From Paenibacillus sp. CAA11 (GTDB lineage: Bacteria > Bacillota > Bacilli > Paenibacillales > Paenibacillaceae): a stretch of 64,000 nt of DNA. Shown in pieces: positions 1 to 7,433 of the stretch (position 1 is the first letter of the stretch; each line of letters opens with the position of its first letter). Made by a program: the position numbers and the translations under genes. The DNA is taken from positions 2,897,001 to 2,961,000 of the forward strand of contig NZ_CP028922.1 in NCBI RefSeq assembly GCF_003060825.1, read 5' to 3'. The notes below the pieces were generated by a model that saw only the letters and a list, made by a program, of their open reading frames with translations, was not told the DNA's origin and ran no database searches.

Positions 1-2
1 AA

Positions 3-530
3 TGGTGGGCAGCACGAAAGCGTCCCAATAAAATCAAAACAACTCTCTCGGATGGGTTCATTGGGCTTTTTCGCCAGATTACATTAGAGCAGCAGCGCAT
101 CACCAACCCCTGTCCTGAGATTTCGGAATACTACATGAAAATTTTATGTCTCGATATAGATCGTCAGTTGAGCGAACGACCGTTGTCTAATCAGGGATCC
201 TACCTCGCCTACCAGATCAAGCACTTCATTGAGGAAAATGCCGCACAGCCGTTCCGTCTGGAAGACGCCGCCGCCCATGCCGGCATAAGCGTATCCCGGG
301 CCGTTCATTTGTTCAAAGCGACTTTTGGACGAAGCATTATCCAATACGCCCTTGAGGTTCGCCTGAATATGGCTAGGGAACGCATCATGTTCAGCCCGCT
401 GTCCTTGGAGCATGTGGCTGAAAGCTCCGGGTTCCCAAGCTACAACTATTTTCACAAGGTGTTCCGGGCCAAATTCGGTATGTCCCCCAAGCAATTTCGC
501 CTGGCCAGCCGGGAAAATATGAAACCTTAA
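3..530 (+). CDS. AraC-family transcriptional regulator, C-terminal part (5' end outside window)
   Basis: The reading frame is open from base 3 with no start needed, so the gene begins before the window and the ATG at 135 is internal. The last 100 residues form the two helix-turn-helix motifs of the AraC/XylS DNA-binding domain: a first HTH around 'DAAAHAGISVSRAVHLFK' and the family signature around 'AESSGFPSYNYFHKVFRAKF'. The part upstream would be the effector-binding cupin domain. The protein should bind DNA as a sugar- or metabolite-responsive activator; target and ligand cannot be told from this fragment. Its TAA stop (528-530) directly abuts the 3' end of the group II intron, which lies on the other strand, so the coding frame is not damaged by the insertion. 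Confidence 0.85.
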   Translation, partial: WWAARKRPNKIKTTLSDGFIGLFRQITLEQQRITNPCPEISEYYMKILCLDIDRQLSERPLSNQGSYLAYQIKHFIEENAAQPFRLEDAAAHAGISVSRAVHLFKATFGRSIIQYALEVRLNMARERIMFSPLSLEHVAESSGFPSYNYFHKVFRAKFGMSPKQFRLASRENMKP

Positions 531-609
531 ATCGAGTAGGAGGCTATTCATTAGATGAGTAGCCGACCTCTCACACCACCGTACGTACCGTTCGGTATAC
601 GGCGGTTCA
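531..609 (-). ncRNA. Intron copy A, domains V and VI
   Basis: On the minus strand, ACCGCCGUA pairs with UACGGUGGU (nine pairs including one G-U) and encloses an inner stem closed by a GAAC-type loop, with a CG bulge on the 3' side. This is the shape of catalytic domain V, with the CGC triad typical of class C introns. Domain VI follows, with stem arms GGCUA and UAGCC and the unpaired A near CCUACUC as candidate branch point. The stop codon of the reverse transcriptase (607-609) overlaps the foot of domain V, so the coding and catalytic parts are packed with no gap. Confidence 0.8.
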
Positions 610-2007
610 ACCGCATAAGTGCAATTTACGTAAACGCTCGTATTGCGCAGGAAAGTCATAATATCCTGCCTGTACGAGCTTTTTGTTTGTTATGGAACGA
701 GACAACACTGGACTTCCGGCGATGCGCCAGTACCCGAGACGGGAATTGCCCCACTGGTAAGCCTGCCATTCCGGTATCCCCAGCTTCCGCAGGTTTTGTA
801 CTTTTGTTCGCGGCTTTTTCCACTGTTTCCAGATGTACATCCGCAGTCGTCTTCGCAACCATTCGCTCCAGCTTTGCAGGATCCGTTTCATGTCGGCCAC
901 ATAGTAGTAACCAATCCATCCCCGAATGTAGACTTTTACCTTTTCCATGACTTGGCGAACATTTCTGCCCTGGCTGCGACTTGTGAGTTCTTTCAACTTC
1001 TTCTTCGCTTTTGCGAGGGATTGTCCATGGGCACGGATATACATGCCGTTCTTGTTCTTTCCCAGGGCAAAGCCGAGAAATTTGAAGTGCTTTCGAGCCA
1101 CTACGCTACCGACCTTACTTTTCTGCGTATTGATCTGGAGTCTCAGTTTGGTCTCCAGGTACTTTCCGCAGGATTCCAGTAGCCGCACCGCTGCCCGTTT
1201 GCTTTTGGCAAGCACCACAATATCGTCCGCATAGCGGATGACGTTCACTCCGCGGCCTTTCATCTCTTGGTCAAATTCGTTCAGGTAGATGTTCGCCAGA
1301 AGCGGCGACAGGGGGCCTCCCTGAGGGGAGCCTTCTTCTGTTTTGCAGTGCACCCCGTTCTCCATAACCCCACTTTTCAGGTATCTCTTAATCAGTTCGG
1401 TTACGCGTCTGTCCTGAATTTGTTTGCGCAAAAGATGCATAAGCAGCTCATGATTCAGCGTGTCGAAGTATTTGGAGAGGTCGATTTCTACTGCGTAGCC
1501 GTATCCCTGTTCTGCATAGTCTTTCACCTTGCGAATGGCCTGTTGTGCGCTCCGACCGGGGCGGTAGCCATAGCTTCCCTCCGAGAAGAGCGGCTCGAAC
1601 AGGGGCTGGAGCTGCTGGGCGACTGCCTGCTGAATCACTCGGTCTACGACCGTGGGTATGCCAAGCTTCCGTACTCCGCTTCCATCTGCTTTGGGAATTT
1701 CCTTGCGCCGTACTGGGCTGGGCTTGTATCTGCCTTCCCGGATCTTTTGCAACAGCTCGTCTCTATGTTCCTGCAGCCAGGGTAGCGCGTCTTCTACGGT
1801 CATTCCGTCGATTCCTGGCGCTCCATGGTTGCGTTTGACCTGTTTGTAGGCTCTGTTCAGATTGTCTCTGTCCAGAATCTGCTCCAGCAGGTCTGTTGCA
1901 CCGCCTCTTTCTTTACGTTCCCGAGTGCCGGCGCTCCGCACTCCCGCATGCTCTTCGCGTTCCACGCTATCCCTTTGCAGGTAGCCCTTTCGGTATTCTG
2001 CTTTCAT
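607..2007 (-). CDS. ltrA: Group II intron reverse transcriptase/maturase (copy A)
   Basis: The 466-residue protein has the RT blocks in order: 'APGIDGMTVEDALPWL' (RT1), 'RKLGIPTVVDRVIQQA' (RT2), 'GSYGYRPGRSAQQAI' (RT3), 'EIDLSKYFDTLNHELL' (RT4), 'EGSPQGGPLSPLLANI' and the catalytic 'IRYADDIVVLAKS' (YADD). After these come the thumb/domain X maturase region ('RGWIGYYYVADMKRI') and a basic C-terminus. There is no HNH endonuclease, as in class C introns, which prime from DNA ends or replication forks. It splices its own intron and copies it into new terminator sites. The start is ATG 2007 behind AAAGGAG. The protein is identical to the one at 61980-63380. All catalytic residues are present, so the element is probably active. 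Confidence 0.95.
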   Translation of the reverse strand: MKAEYRKGYLQRDSVEREEHAGVRSAGTRERKERGGATDLLEQILDRDNLNRAYKQVKRNHGAPGIDGMTVEDALPWLQEHRDELLQKIREGRYKPSPVRRKEIPKADGSGVRKLGIPTVVDRVIQQAVAQQLQPLFEPLFSEGSYGYRPGRSAQQAIRKVKDYAEQGYGYAVEIDLSKYFDTLNHELLMHLLRKQIQDRRVTELIKRYLKSGVMENGVHCKTEEGSPQGGPLSPLLANIYLNEFDQEMKGRGVNVIRYADDIVVLAKSKRAAVRLLESCGKYLETKLRLQINTQKSKVGSVVARKHFKFLGFALGKNKNGMYIRAHGQSLAKAKKKLKELTSRSQGRNVRQVMEKVKVYIRGWIGYYYVADMKRILQSWSEWLRRRLRMYIWKQWKKPRTKVQNLRKLGIPEWQAYQWGNSRLGYWRIAGSPVLSRSITNKKLVQAGYYDFPAQYERLRKLHLCG

Positions 2008-2437
2008 CGCGTCAGCTCTCCTTTCGGTATGTACTCGAGACTTACGATTGTTCGGCCCTTCCCCGAAAAAAAAACCTTCCGGGTACTATGGCCTCTGCTG
2101 ACTTCTCACAGCAAGCTTTACTCCGTCTTTCGGTTTTTTTTCCTACTTGTCGTCTGTGAGACCTCCCCGGGTAAGAGCGATAACCTTCCCCTCATCTATC
2201 TGCCACATTTACACCATGGGATTCGGGCAGTATTGGACTTTGCTTTGTAGTGCAAGCTCGTCCGTCCCATGATGCCTTCTATGTGATTTCTGTTCGTCAG
2301 ACCGAGGGTTTGCCTCCGGCTTCCTTCAGATTCCGCCTCGCGGCGGACACCCTTGCCTTCAGCTAACAGTTCCTACTGCCAAGCCTGTAGCGGACTTTCA
2401 CCGCCGAGTTATCGCCCATGCCGGGCGCACACACAGC

Positions 2438-2473
2438 AAAGCCTCGCAGCACCAATCGGTGCTGCGAGGCTTT
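2438..2473 (-). terminator. terC terminator and intron target site
   Basis: A perfect 16-bp inverted repeat (AAAGCCTCGCAGCACC with a four-base loop) lies 20 bp after the terC stop. Its T-rich tail on the minus strand is cut short by the intron, which begins seven bases later after GCTGTGT. It doubles as terminator of terC and as recognition element for the group IIC intron. Confidence 0.85.
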
Positions 2474-2491
2474 GTTGCTGCTTCACATATT

Positions 2492-3172
2492 TTAATGCTG
2501 GACGCCTACAAGGCGCTGCCGTTTTCTTTTTGCCACTAACCCCATGCCAATAATCAAGACAACTACAACAGCTTCAAATACATATTTCAACCATTCTTGA
2601 GCGAACCAATCATGGACAAAAGGCTCTGCAACCAGCATCTTGGCAGCTGTCCAAGCGAGAACTGCCGAGCCTATCGTAATTACAATCGGGAAACGCTCGG
2701 TCAGCTTAAGGATCATCGTGCTTCCCCATACCATGATCGGTACAGATACCGCAAGACCGATAATTACCATAACCATATCACCATGAGCAGCCCCGGCTAC
2801 AGCAAGCACATTGTCCAGACCCATCATCGTATCTGCAATGATAATGGTCCGAATAGCGGCCCACATCTGGTTACCTGCCTTGATGTCATGCTTCTTCTCA
2901 TCGAGCAGCAGCTTGTAAGCAATCCAGATAAGTGCAAGTCCGCCTACCAACCTTAATCCAGGAATATTCAGCAGCTGAATAACCAAAATCGTCATGATGA
3001 CACGGACCAATATGGCTCCTACCGTCCCCCACAAGATGACTTTCTTCTGATCCTCTTTCTGCACATTTCTTGCCGCGAGCCCAATGACAATGGCATTGTC
3101 GCCCGCCAGGACCAAGTCAATCAAAATGATCGAGAATAAGACGGTCCAAAAATCGAGTGTAAACAGATCCAT
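2492..3172 (-). CDS. TerC family integral membrane protein (probable Mn2+ exporter)
   Basis: A multi-pass membrane protein of 226 residues starting MDLFTLDFW. The start at 3172 has a strong AGGAGGAGAG site in front; the frame is open further upstream, but that part lies inside the leader RNA. TerC/YceF/YkoY-type motifs are clear: '[17 protein letters not shown]' in the first helix pair and '[18 protein letters not shown]' in the fourth, each carrying the acidic and asparagine residues thought to bind metal. Members export Mn2+, partly to load secreted metalloenzymes. The gene stands behind a yybP-ykoY riboswitch, which fits Mn2+-induced efflux. It has its own promoter and terminator, so it is monocistronic. 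Confidence 0.9.
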   Translation of the reverse strand: MDLFTLDFWTVLFSIILIDLVLAGDNAIVIGLAARNVQKEDQKKVILWGTVGAILVRVIMTILVIQLLNIPGLRLVGGLALIWIAYKLLLDEKKHDIKAGNQMWAAIRTIIIADTMMGLDNVLAVAGAAHGDMVMVIIGLAVSVPIMVWGSTMILKLTERFPIVITIGSAVLAWTAAKMLVAEPFVHDWFAQEWLKYVFEAVVVVLIIGMGLVAKRKRQRLVGVQH

Positions 3173-3212
3173 TCGCTCTCTCCTCCTAATCATGTAGTCT
3201 TGCTCTCTTTTG

Positions 3213-3252
3213 CATAAAAAATACGCCTTGCCGGATGCTCGGACAAAGGCGC
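3213..3252 (-). terminator. Second hairpin with U-tract in the terC leader
   Basis: On the minus strand CGCCTTTG...CAAGGCG forms an imperfect stem followed by TATTTTTTATG. It lies between the riboswitch terminator and the terC ribosome binding site, giving the leader two terminators in a row. The stem has a bulge, so its strength is uncertain. Confidence 0.55.
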
Positions 3253-3258
3253 ATTTGT

Positions 3259-3305
3259 AATAAATAAAAAAGACCTTTGCCCTGTCGATCACAGCGGCAA
3301 AGGTC
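3259..3305 (-). terminator. Riboswitch-controlled terminator of terC
   Basis: GACCTTTGCC and GGCAAAGGTC (10 bp, minus strand) enclose a 14-base loop and are followed by TTTTTTATTTA. The 5' arm contains CCUUUG, which is also the 3' strand of riboswitch helix P1, so terminator and aptamer cannot form together. Confidence 0.9.
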
Positions 3306-3400
3306 TCGCTAACAACGTTTATGGTTGCCAATAAAGCCGGGGATATTATCCCGTAATGACGACTTTATCGTAGAAAGCTACTCCCCTTTGTGGGAATAAA
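3296..3400 (-). promoter_or_regulatory. yybP-ykoY manganese riboswitch
   Basis: Minus-strand leader with the two conserved landmarks of this class: AAAGGGGAGUAGC (3377-3390) near the 5' end and GCGAGACCUUUGCCG (3294-3309) at the 3' end, with an ACAUUACGG-like segment between. P1 pairs CAAAGG (3385-3390) with CCUUUG (3298-3303). The same CCUUUG is used by the terminator stem just downstream. Ligand-stabilised P1 would therefore prevent termination, an ON switch for Mn2+, as known for B. subtilis yybP-ykoY members upstream of TerC-type exporters. Confidence 0.92.
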
Positions 3401-3418
3401 GCGTATTTGATTGGCTTC

Positions 3419-3448
3419 ATTATAGCATGGTATTCTTCGAAATGACAA
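3419..3448 (-). promoter_or_regulatory. Promoter of the terC transcript
   Basis: Minus strand TTGTCA (3443-3448), 18-bp spacer, TATAAT (3419-3424): a good vegetative sigma-A promoter about 25 bp before the aptamer. Confidence 0.75.
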
Positions 3449-3554
3449 TAACATAATTGGAAGATTTGCGGACTAGATACTATACTGAGGAAGAAGTATT
3501 TTTTAGATCAAACTGACTATCTTCTAAGATCTGTACGAAAGGAAAACTCGCTGA

Positions 3555-4169
3555 ATGGGAAAATGGTTGGGCACCGCCTTTTATATTCTTGTTTTTGCTG
3601 CAGCTTATCTGTATCGGGATGCCCTTTCCTCCTGGATGAGCTCTCAGCCCCCTATCGGATACATGGTGATGCTGGCCACGCTGCTGGCCATGTTCCCGGT
3701 TATGCCTTATAAACTTGTCATAGCGGCCTTAGGCTATGTTTACGGAGCCTGGTGGGGAGGCTTAATCTGCGTGATAGGCTCTACGCTGGCCGGAGCCCTC
3801 TTCTATGCAGGAGCAGCCTACTTCTTCAAAGCGCAGGCACAGCGCTGGCTGTCCGGTTATCCAAAACTGCAGAGATTATCGAACTGGATGGAAGCTCACC
3901 CTTTTGAAGCTATCGTTCTCTATCGCCTAATTCCGTTATTTCCGCAGTCGGTTATCAATTTATACGCAGGCGTATCCTCCATTTCCTTTGGAATATTCAT
4001 GCTGGCCTCTCTGATCGGCAAGATTCCCGGGGTTTTCGTATATGCCTATCTTGGGACCTCACTCTTCAAACAGCCTATATTAGCTGTAAGTGTTCTATCC
4101 GTGTATTTACTGATTCTTGGCATATCGATCTGGGTGTATAAGAGAATGAACCCTTTTTATAAAAAATGA
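3555..4169 (+). CDS. TVP38/TMEM64 (SNARE-associated, DedA-like) family membrane protein
   Basis: A 204-residue membrane protein with about five hydrophobic segments. The central region carries the family pattern: 'ALGYVYGAWWGGLICVIGS' followed by a helix pair, then 'FEAIVLYRLIPLFPQSVINLYAG', in which the RLIP-type motif is the conserved core of the DedA/TVP38 fold (reentrant loops, lipid or proton-coupled transport). Bacterial members influence membrane homeostasis and undecaprenyl-phosphate or phospholipid scrambling; the substrate here is unknown. ATG 3555 follows GAAAGGAAAA. It stands alone between the terC promoter and msrAB, both separately transcribed. Confidence 0.85.
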   Translation: MGKWLGTAFYILVFAAAYLYRDALSSWMSSQPPIGYMVMLATLLAMFPVMPYKLVIAALGYVYGAWWGGLICVIGSTLAGALFYAGAAYFFKAQAQRWLSGYPKLQRLSNWMEAHPFEAIVLYRLIPLFPQSVINLYAGVSSISFGIFMLASLIGKIPGVFVYAYLGTSLFKQPILAVSVLSVYLLILGISIWVYKRMNPFYKK

Positions 4170-4250
4170 CCTCATTTTGGTTTTGTCTTAAAATCCTATA
4201 TAATGTAGAGATTCAGGTAGATAAAATTTTAAGAAACGGGAGGGACCCAG

Positions 4251-5216
4251 ATGAGTCCAACTTCAACCTACGAGCTTGCCACCTTTGCTGGAGGCTGCTT
4301 CTGGTGTATGGTATCCCCTTTTGAGGAGCTACCAGGGATCGAAAGCATCGTCTCAGGATATACAGGCGGGCATACCGAAAATCCGACTTATGAAGAGGTC
4401 TGCTCAGGAACGACAGGACATTATGAAGCTGTCCAGATCACCTTTAATCCCGACCTTTTCCCTTACCGCAAATTGCTTGAGCTGTTCTGGCAGCAGGTTG
4501 ATCCTACCGATGAGGGCGGCCAGTTCCATGATCGCGGGGAATCTTACCGGACTGCCATTTTCCACCATAATGAAGTACAGCGCGAACAAGCTGAAGCTTC
4601 CAAGCAGGAGCTGGCTCAGAGCGGGCGGTTCGATAAGCCGATCGTAACGCCTATTCTCCCTGCTGCTCCGTTCTATAAAGCGGAAGAGTATCATCAGGAT
4701 TATCACAAGAAGAATCCGATGCATTACAAGCGGTATCGCAAAGGATCTGGGCGAGAAGATTTTCTTGAAAAAACCTGGGCTGGCCCTGTAGATAAAGAGT
4801 CGCTGAAGGCTCGCTTAACGCCCTTACAGTATGAGGTAACGCAGAACAGTGCTACAGAGCGCCCATTCACAGGCGAGTATTGGGACCACGAGGAAGAAGG
4901 CATTTATGTTGATATCGTCTCCGGCGAGCCGCTGTTCAGCTCCCGCGATAAATACGACGCTGGCTGCGGATGGCCGAGCTTTACCCGTCCTTTGCGTGAA
5001 TACCATATCAAAGAGAAAACCGACCTCAGCCATTTTATGATTCGCACCGAGGTAAGAAGCCGGGAAGGCAACTCGCATCTGGGCCATGTATTTGATGATG
5101 GACCCGGTCCTAACGGGCTTCGCTACTGCATTAACTCTGCCGCACTGCGCTTTGTTCCCAAGGAGAAGCTCAAGGAAGAAGGCTACGGCGAGTATCTGTA
5201 TTTGTTTGAAGAATAG
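4251..5216 (+). CDS. msrAB: Bifunctional peptide methionine sulfoxide reductase MsrA/MsrB
   Basis: A fusion of 321 residues repairing both stereoisomers of methionine sulfoxide in oxidised proteins. Residues 8-155 are MsrA, with the nucleophile in GGCFWC (Cys17 or nearby) and '[16 protein letters not shown]'. Residues 175-315 are MsrB, with '[10 protein letters not shown]', '[16 protein letters not shown]' and the catalytic cysteine in '[11 protein letters not shown]'. The paired CxxC zinc ligands of some MsrB proteins are missing, which is common in Firmicutes fusions. In B. subtilis the two enzymes are separate adjacent genes. ATG 4251 follows GGGAGGG. A strong terminator ends the single-gene transcript. 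Confidence 0.95.
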   Translation: MSPTSTYELATFAGGCFWCMVSPFEELPGIESIVSGYTGGHTENPTYEEVCSGTTGHYEAVQITFNPDLFPYRKLLELFWQQVDPTDEGGQFHDRGESYRTAIFHHNEVQREQAEASKQELAQSGRFDKPIVTPILPAAPFYKAEEYHQDYHKKNPMHYKRYRKGSGREDFLEKTWAGPVDKESLKARLTPLQYEVTQNSATERPFTGEYWDHEEEGIYVDIVSGEPLFSSRDKYDAGCGWPSFTRPLREYHIKEKTDLSHFMIRTEVRSREGNSHLGHVFDDGPGPNGLRYCINSAALRFVPKEKLKEEGYGEYLYLFEE

Positions 5217-5227
5217 CAATAGTTTTT

Positions 5228-5265
5228 ACGGCCTTGGTCCAGAGTTTATTGGACTAAGGCCGTTT
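5228..5265 (+). terminator. msrAB terminator
   Basis: ACGGCCTTGGTCC pairs with GGACTAAGGCCGT (one mismatch) around a ten-base loop, followed by TTAACTT. Confidence 0.8.
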
Positions 5266-5403
5266 AACTTGGCCTGTAATCCTCGTGGTTGTAGCAGATG
5301 GAGATACGCTTTCACATGTTCACTCGATCTTACAGACCGTTTAACACACCCTTCAGCGGGTAATGACCCCTATAGAATCACCGAAGTCAAAGGAGGAATC
5401 GCC

Positions 5404-5586
5404 ATGCCTTGGAGCAAAAATGATTATCCGCCATCCATGAAGAATCTGGACCCGCGTGTGCGCAATAAGGCGGTAGAGATTGCGAATGCGCTGCTGGAGG
5501 AAGGCTATGAGGAAGGCCGGGCCATTGCCATTGGAACGGCAAAGGCTGAGGAATGGGATGAGAAGCATCCGAAAGAGAGATCATGA
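5404..5586 (+). CDS. YdaT-like small protein
   Basis: A 60-residue hydrophilic protein, starting MPWSKNDYPPSMKNL behind a perfect AAAGGAGGA site; the longer open frame upstream has no ribosome site. Sequence of the type 'VRNKAVEIANALLEEGYEE' with 'AIAIGTAKAEEW' resembles, from memory, the N-terminal module of B. subtilis YdaT and many short hypothetical proteins in Firmicutes and Bacteroidetes. YdaT has a further C-terminal domain that is absent here. Function unknown; the charged, helical make-up suggests a small stress or nucleic-acid associated protein, but this is only inference. Confidence 0.75.
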   Translation: MPWSKNDYPPSMKNLDPRVRNKAVEIANALLEEGYEEGRAIAIGTAKAEEWDEKHPKERS

Positions 5587-5613
5587 AGAGCTGCTGGAAC
5601 TGATGAGCCACAG

Positions 5614-5662
5614 CTAAAAAAAGAGCACTCCCTGCCCAGGATGGCGGAGAGTGCTCTTCTTA
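5614..5662. terminator. Bidirectional terminator between the YdaT-like gene and yitT
   Basis: AAGAGCACTC and GAGTGCTCTT arms around 5621-5659 with A-rich and T-rich sides; the minus-strand reading ends in TTTTTTT, so it mainly serves yitT, and also the plus-strand gene. Confidence 0.85.
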
Positions 5663-5663
5663 C

Positions 5664-6323
5664 TTAAGCACGTGCTGTTTTCTTGTCGATGGCAAGCGGA
5701 ACGCGCACCGGGCGCAGATCCTTTCTACCATAGCTTACCGTCCAGGTAATCACCTTGCCGGCAATCGAAACAGCTAATATTGTAAATAACGTCTCCATCA
5801 ATGGGAGATAAATGAGCGAGATGCCCAGCACTACAGCATCGAGCAGAATAAACACCGTTCCAATCTTAAGACCGCTCCACTGGCTGAGGCATAGTGATAA
5901 AATATCATCTCCGCCCGTCGCTCCCCCGTATCTCAGCACCAGTCCGGCGCCAATTCCCGTAAGCACTCCGGAGAGCAAGGCGGCCAGCAGTAGGTTGTGA
6001 TGGAACTGGAATTGAAGCGGAGAAAACCGCTCACACAGTTCATAAAATCCTGAAAATGCCGCTGAACCGATCAGTGTGTTCACCATAAAAGCCCGCCCTT
6101 TTAAGAACCAAGCGATAGCAAACACGGGTAGATCCAGAAGAAATGAAGTGAGGCCCGGCGGCAGGTTGAACAAATATTTGCCCAGCAGCGCCATCCCTAC
6201 AAATCCACCTTCTGCAAGCCCATTCTGAAAGTTAATATGGTAGTACGTAAAAGATAATACAAAAGTGCCGAATAAAATCATGCCGATCTGACGAACATCA
6301 ATAAGCTTCTTCTCTTTCCTCAT
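5664..6323 (-). CDS. YitT family membrane protein
   Basis: A 219-residue protein with five or six hydrophobic helices and the YitT (DUF161) signature: 'LTSFLLDLPVFAIAWFLKG' and 'GIGAGLVLRYGGATGGDDI', the latter being the glycine-rich conserved loop. The usual C-terminal DUF2179 domain (about 80 residues) is missing; after the last helix only a short basic tail follows. Function unknown; relatives are proposed transporters. ATG 6323 follows GAGGGATTCCTG. The gene lies directly behind a long folded leader RNA, suggesting control after transcription starts. Confidence 0.85.
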   Translation of the reverse strand: MRKEKKLIDVRQIGMILFGTFVLSFTYYHINFQNGLAEGGFVGMALLGKYLFNLPPGLTSFLLDLPVFAIAWFLKGRAFMVNTLIGSAAFSGFYELCERFSPLQFQFHHNLLLAALLSGVLTGIGAGLVLRYGGATGGDDILSLCLSQWSGLKIGTVFILLDAVVLGISLIYLPLMETLFTILAVSIAGKVITWTVSYGRKDLRPVRVPLAIDKKTARA

Positions 6324-6330
6324 CAGGAAT

Positions 6331-6619
6331 CCCTCGAATCGTAGTTTTGTTGACCCTTAGGCAACACCCTACGAAGCAGGTCCTTGAGGACTTAGTCCTT
6401 CGCATTGTTCACACGCTTCTTTCGTAGGGTTGGTTTGCCTAAACCGACGAACTACGAGAGAAGCTAAGTATAAGAGAGATCACAACGTTTCCAAATCGTC
6501 CTTTGGGGATTCGTCCTTCGGGGACACATGGTATCCTGATCCTTTCTCTGTTTTTTGAATGAACCGACCTAAGAGGTTTCGTACCCTTTAAGTCCTTCAT
6601 TCCCGTTTTTCCTAATCTT
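6331..6619 (-). ncRNA. Structured, GGA-rich leader or small RNA upstream of yitT
   Basis: About 290 nt without a credible gene. Three nested helices make one long hairpin: 6339-6346 with 6450-6457 (TCGTAGTT), 6357-6364 with 6435-6442 (TTAGGCAA) and 6367-6375 with 6421-6429 (CCCTACGAA), topped by GTCCTTGAGGAC. On the minus strand AGGA occurs eight times, five of them as AAGGAC. The large hairpin ends next to the yitT ribosome site (6331-6335). No intrinsic terminator separates it from yitT. It could be a cis-regulatory leader, a protein-binding RNA, or a palindromic repeat element; I do not recognise it as a known family. Confidence 0.5.
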
Positions 6620-6648
6620 ATTATACCACAATGCATATGATGACTAAA
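6620..6648 (-). promoter_or_regulatory. Candidate promoter of the yitT leader
   Basis: Minus strand TATAAT (6620-6625) with TG two bases upstream and a weak TTTAGT -35 box at 17-bp spacing (6643-6648). Confidence 0.5.
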
Positions 6649-6797
6649 CAGCTTGACCTTTTATTTATTTCCTACAGGTTGCTAAATTGCACTCTATTAC
6701 CTGGGAAAGCGCACAAATCGCCATAATTCTCCACTCTCCTAGCATACATGCCCGTTCTCAAGCAGGATATTTATAGAATAATAGTCTGTATCCAAGC

Positions 6798-7298
6798 CTA
6801 GCTCTGGCTGCGAAGCAGACGGTTCACCGTTTCCCGTCGAACTCCGATCAACTGGCCGATCTCCTCCTGTGTTAAATAGTCTGTCAGCGGAATGCCATAG
6901 GCATAGCTGGACAGCCACTTGGTTAGCAGCTCCAAGCGGTCTGCGGGTGCTCCCACCGTTAGATGGTCAAGTCTCTCCTGCATAAACCGCACCTTCTCCT
7001 GGAGCAGCTTGGCTACTTCAAGCGCTTTCTTAGGATTGACCTCAAGCTCATGATACCACTCCTTGGCCGGAATCCGCTCGACCTCGCTGCGCATTAATGC
7101 GATAGCAGTGCCATGGGTTTCTTTAGGCGATATTAACGAATGATGGGGCACCGTCTCCCCCGGATACAAAATATTAAATAGAACCATATTCCCGTTGGCG
7201 TGAAGCCGTGTGACCTTGAACAAGCCGCTCTTCACCTGATATAAATAGGCGCCTTCGTCTCCTTGACGAAATAGAACTTCCCCTTTATGAAGAATCAT
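6798..7298 (-). CDS. Crp/Fnr family transcriptional regulator
   Basis: A 166-residue protein. Residues 1-90 are a cyclic-nucleotide-binding type beta-roll ('LFRQGDEGAYLYQVKSGLFK'), residues 95-120 the dimer helix and the C-terminus a winged helix with 'LTQEEIGQLIGVRRETVNR' as recognition motif, typical of Crp/Fnr proteins. It is shorter than E. coli CRP (210 aa), lacking the first beta strands and the C-terminal extension. No N-terminal cysteine cluster is present, so it is not an iron-sulfur Fnr. The effector is unknown. ATG 7298 follows AGGGGAGAG. A CRP/FNR-like palindrome occurs at 18141-18156 in front of the exopolysaccharide operon, a possible target. Confidence 0.85.
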   Translation of the reverse strand: MILHKGEVLFRQGDEGAYLYQVKSGLFKVTRLHANGNMVLFNILYPGETVPHHSLISPKETHGTAIALMRSEVERIPAKEWYHELEVNPKKALEVAKLLQEKVRFMQERLDHLTVGAPADRLELLTKWLSSYAYGIPLTDYLTQEEIGQLIGVRRETVNRLLRSQS

Positions 7299-7433
7299 AT
7301 CATCTCTCCCCTATGTTTTCTCTCACGCAGCCTGTTAGCTATTATTATCCATATTATAGGACTTGCTTCAATAGATCAAAACAAATAGACAGGAATCCCC
7401 ACGGAATCCCCGCCTGTTGTCTACGCTGCTTCT

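Larger units (their letters stand above)
531..2430 (-). mobile_element. Group IIC intron, copy A (1900 bp)
   Basis: The boundaries come from comparison with the copy at 61904-63807; the two are identical except for one homopolymer. Read on the minus strand the element starts GTGCGCC (from 2430) and ends CTACTCGAT (at 531), matching the GUGYG start and AY end of bacterial group II introns. The 5' exon is the terC terminator hairpin, ending 7 bp before the insertion point. Insertion behind intrinsic terminators is the hallmark of class C introns. A reverse transcriptase ORF lies in domain IV, and domains V and VI fold from 531-609. The 420 bp upstream of the ORF (2008-2430) hold domains I-III and no gene. 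The intron sits between the convergent terC and araC genes and interrupts neither. Confidence 0.93.

Noticed and set aside
643..1849. Several plus-strand ORFs over the intron RT (up to 179 codons), repeated at 62016-63222
   Set aside because: Antisense shadows of the reverse transcriptase; no ribosome sites and low-complexity translation.
3173..3331. N-terminal 53-residue extension of the TerC frame
   Set aside because: It lies inside the riboswitch and terminators; the ribosome site fits ATG 3172.
6439..6636. 65-codon minus-strand ORF in the yitT leader
   Set aside because: Its start overlaps the putative TATAAT box and the composition is odd; the region is better explained as RNA structure.
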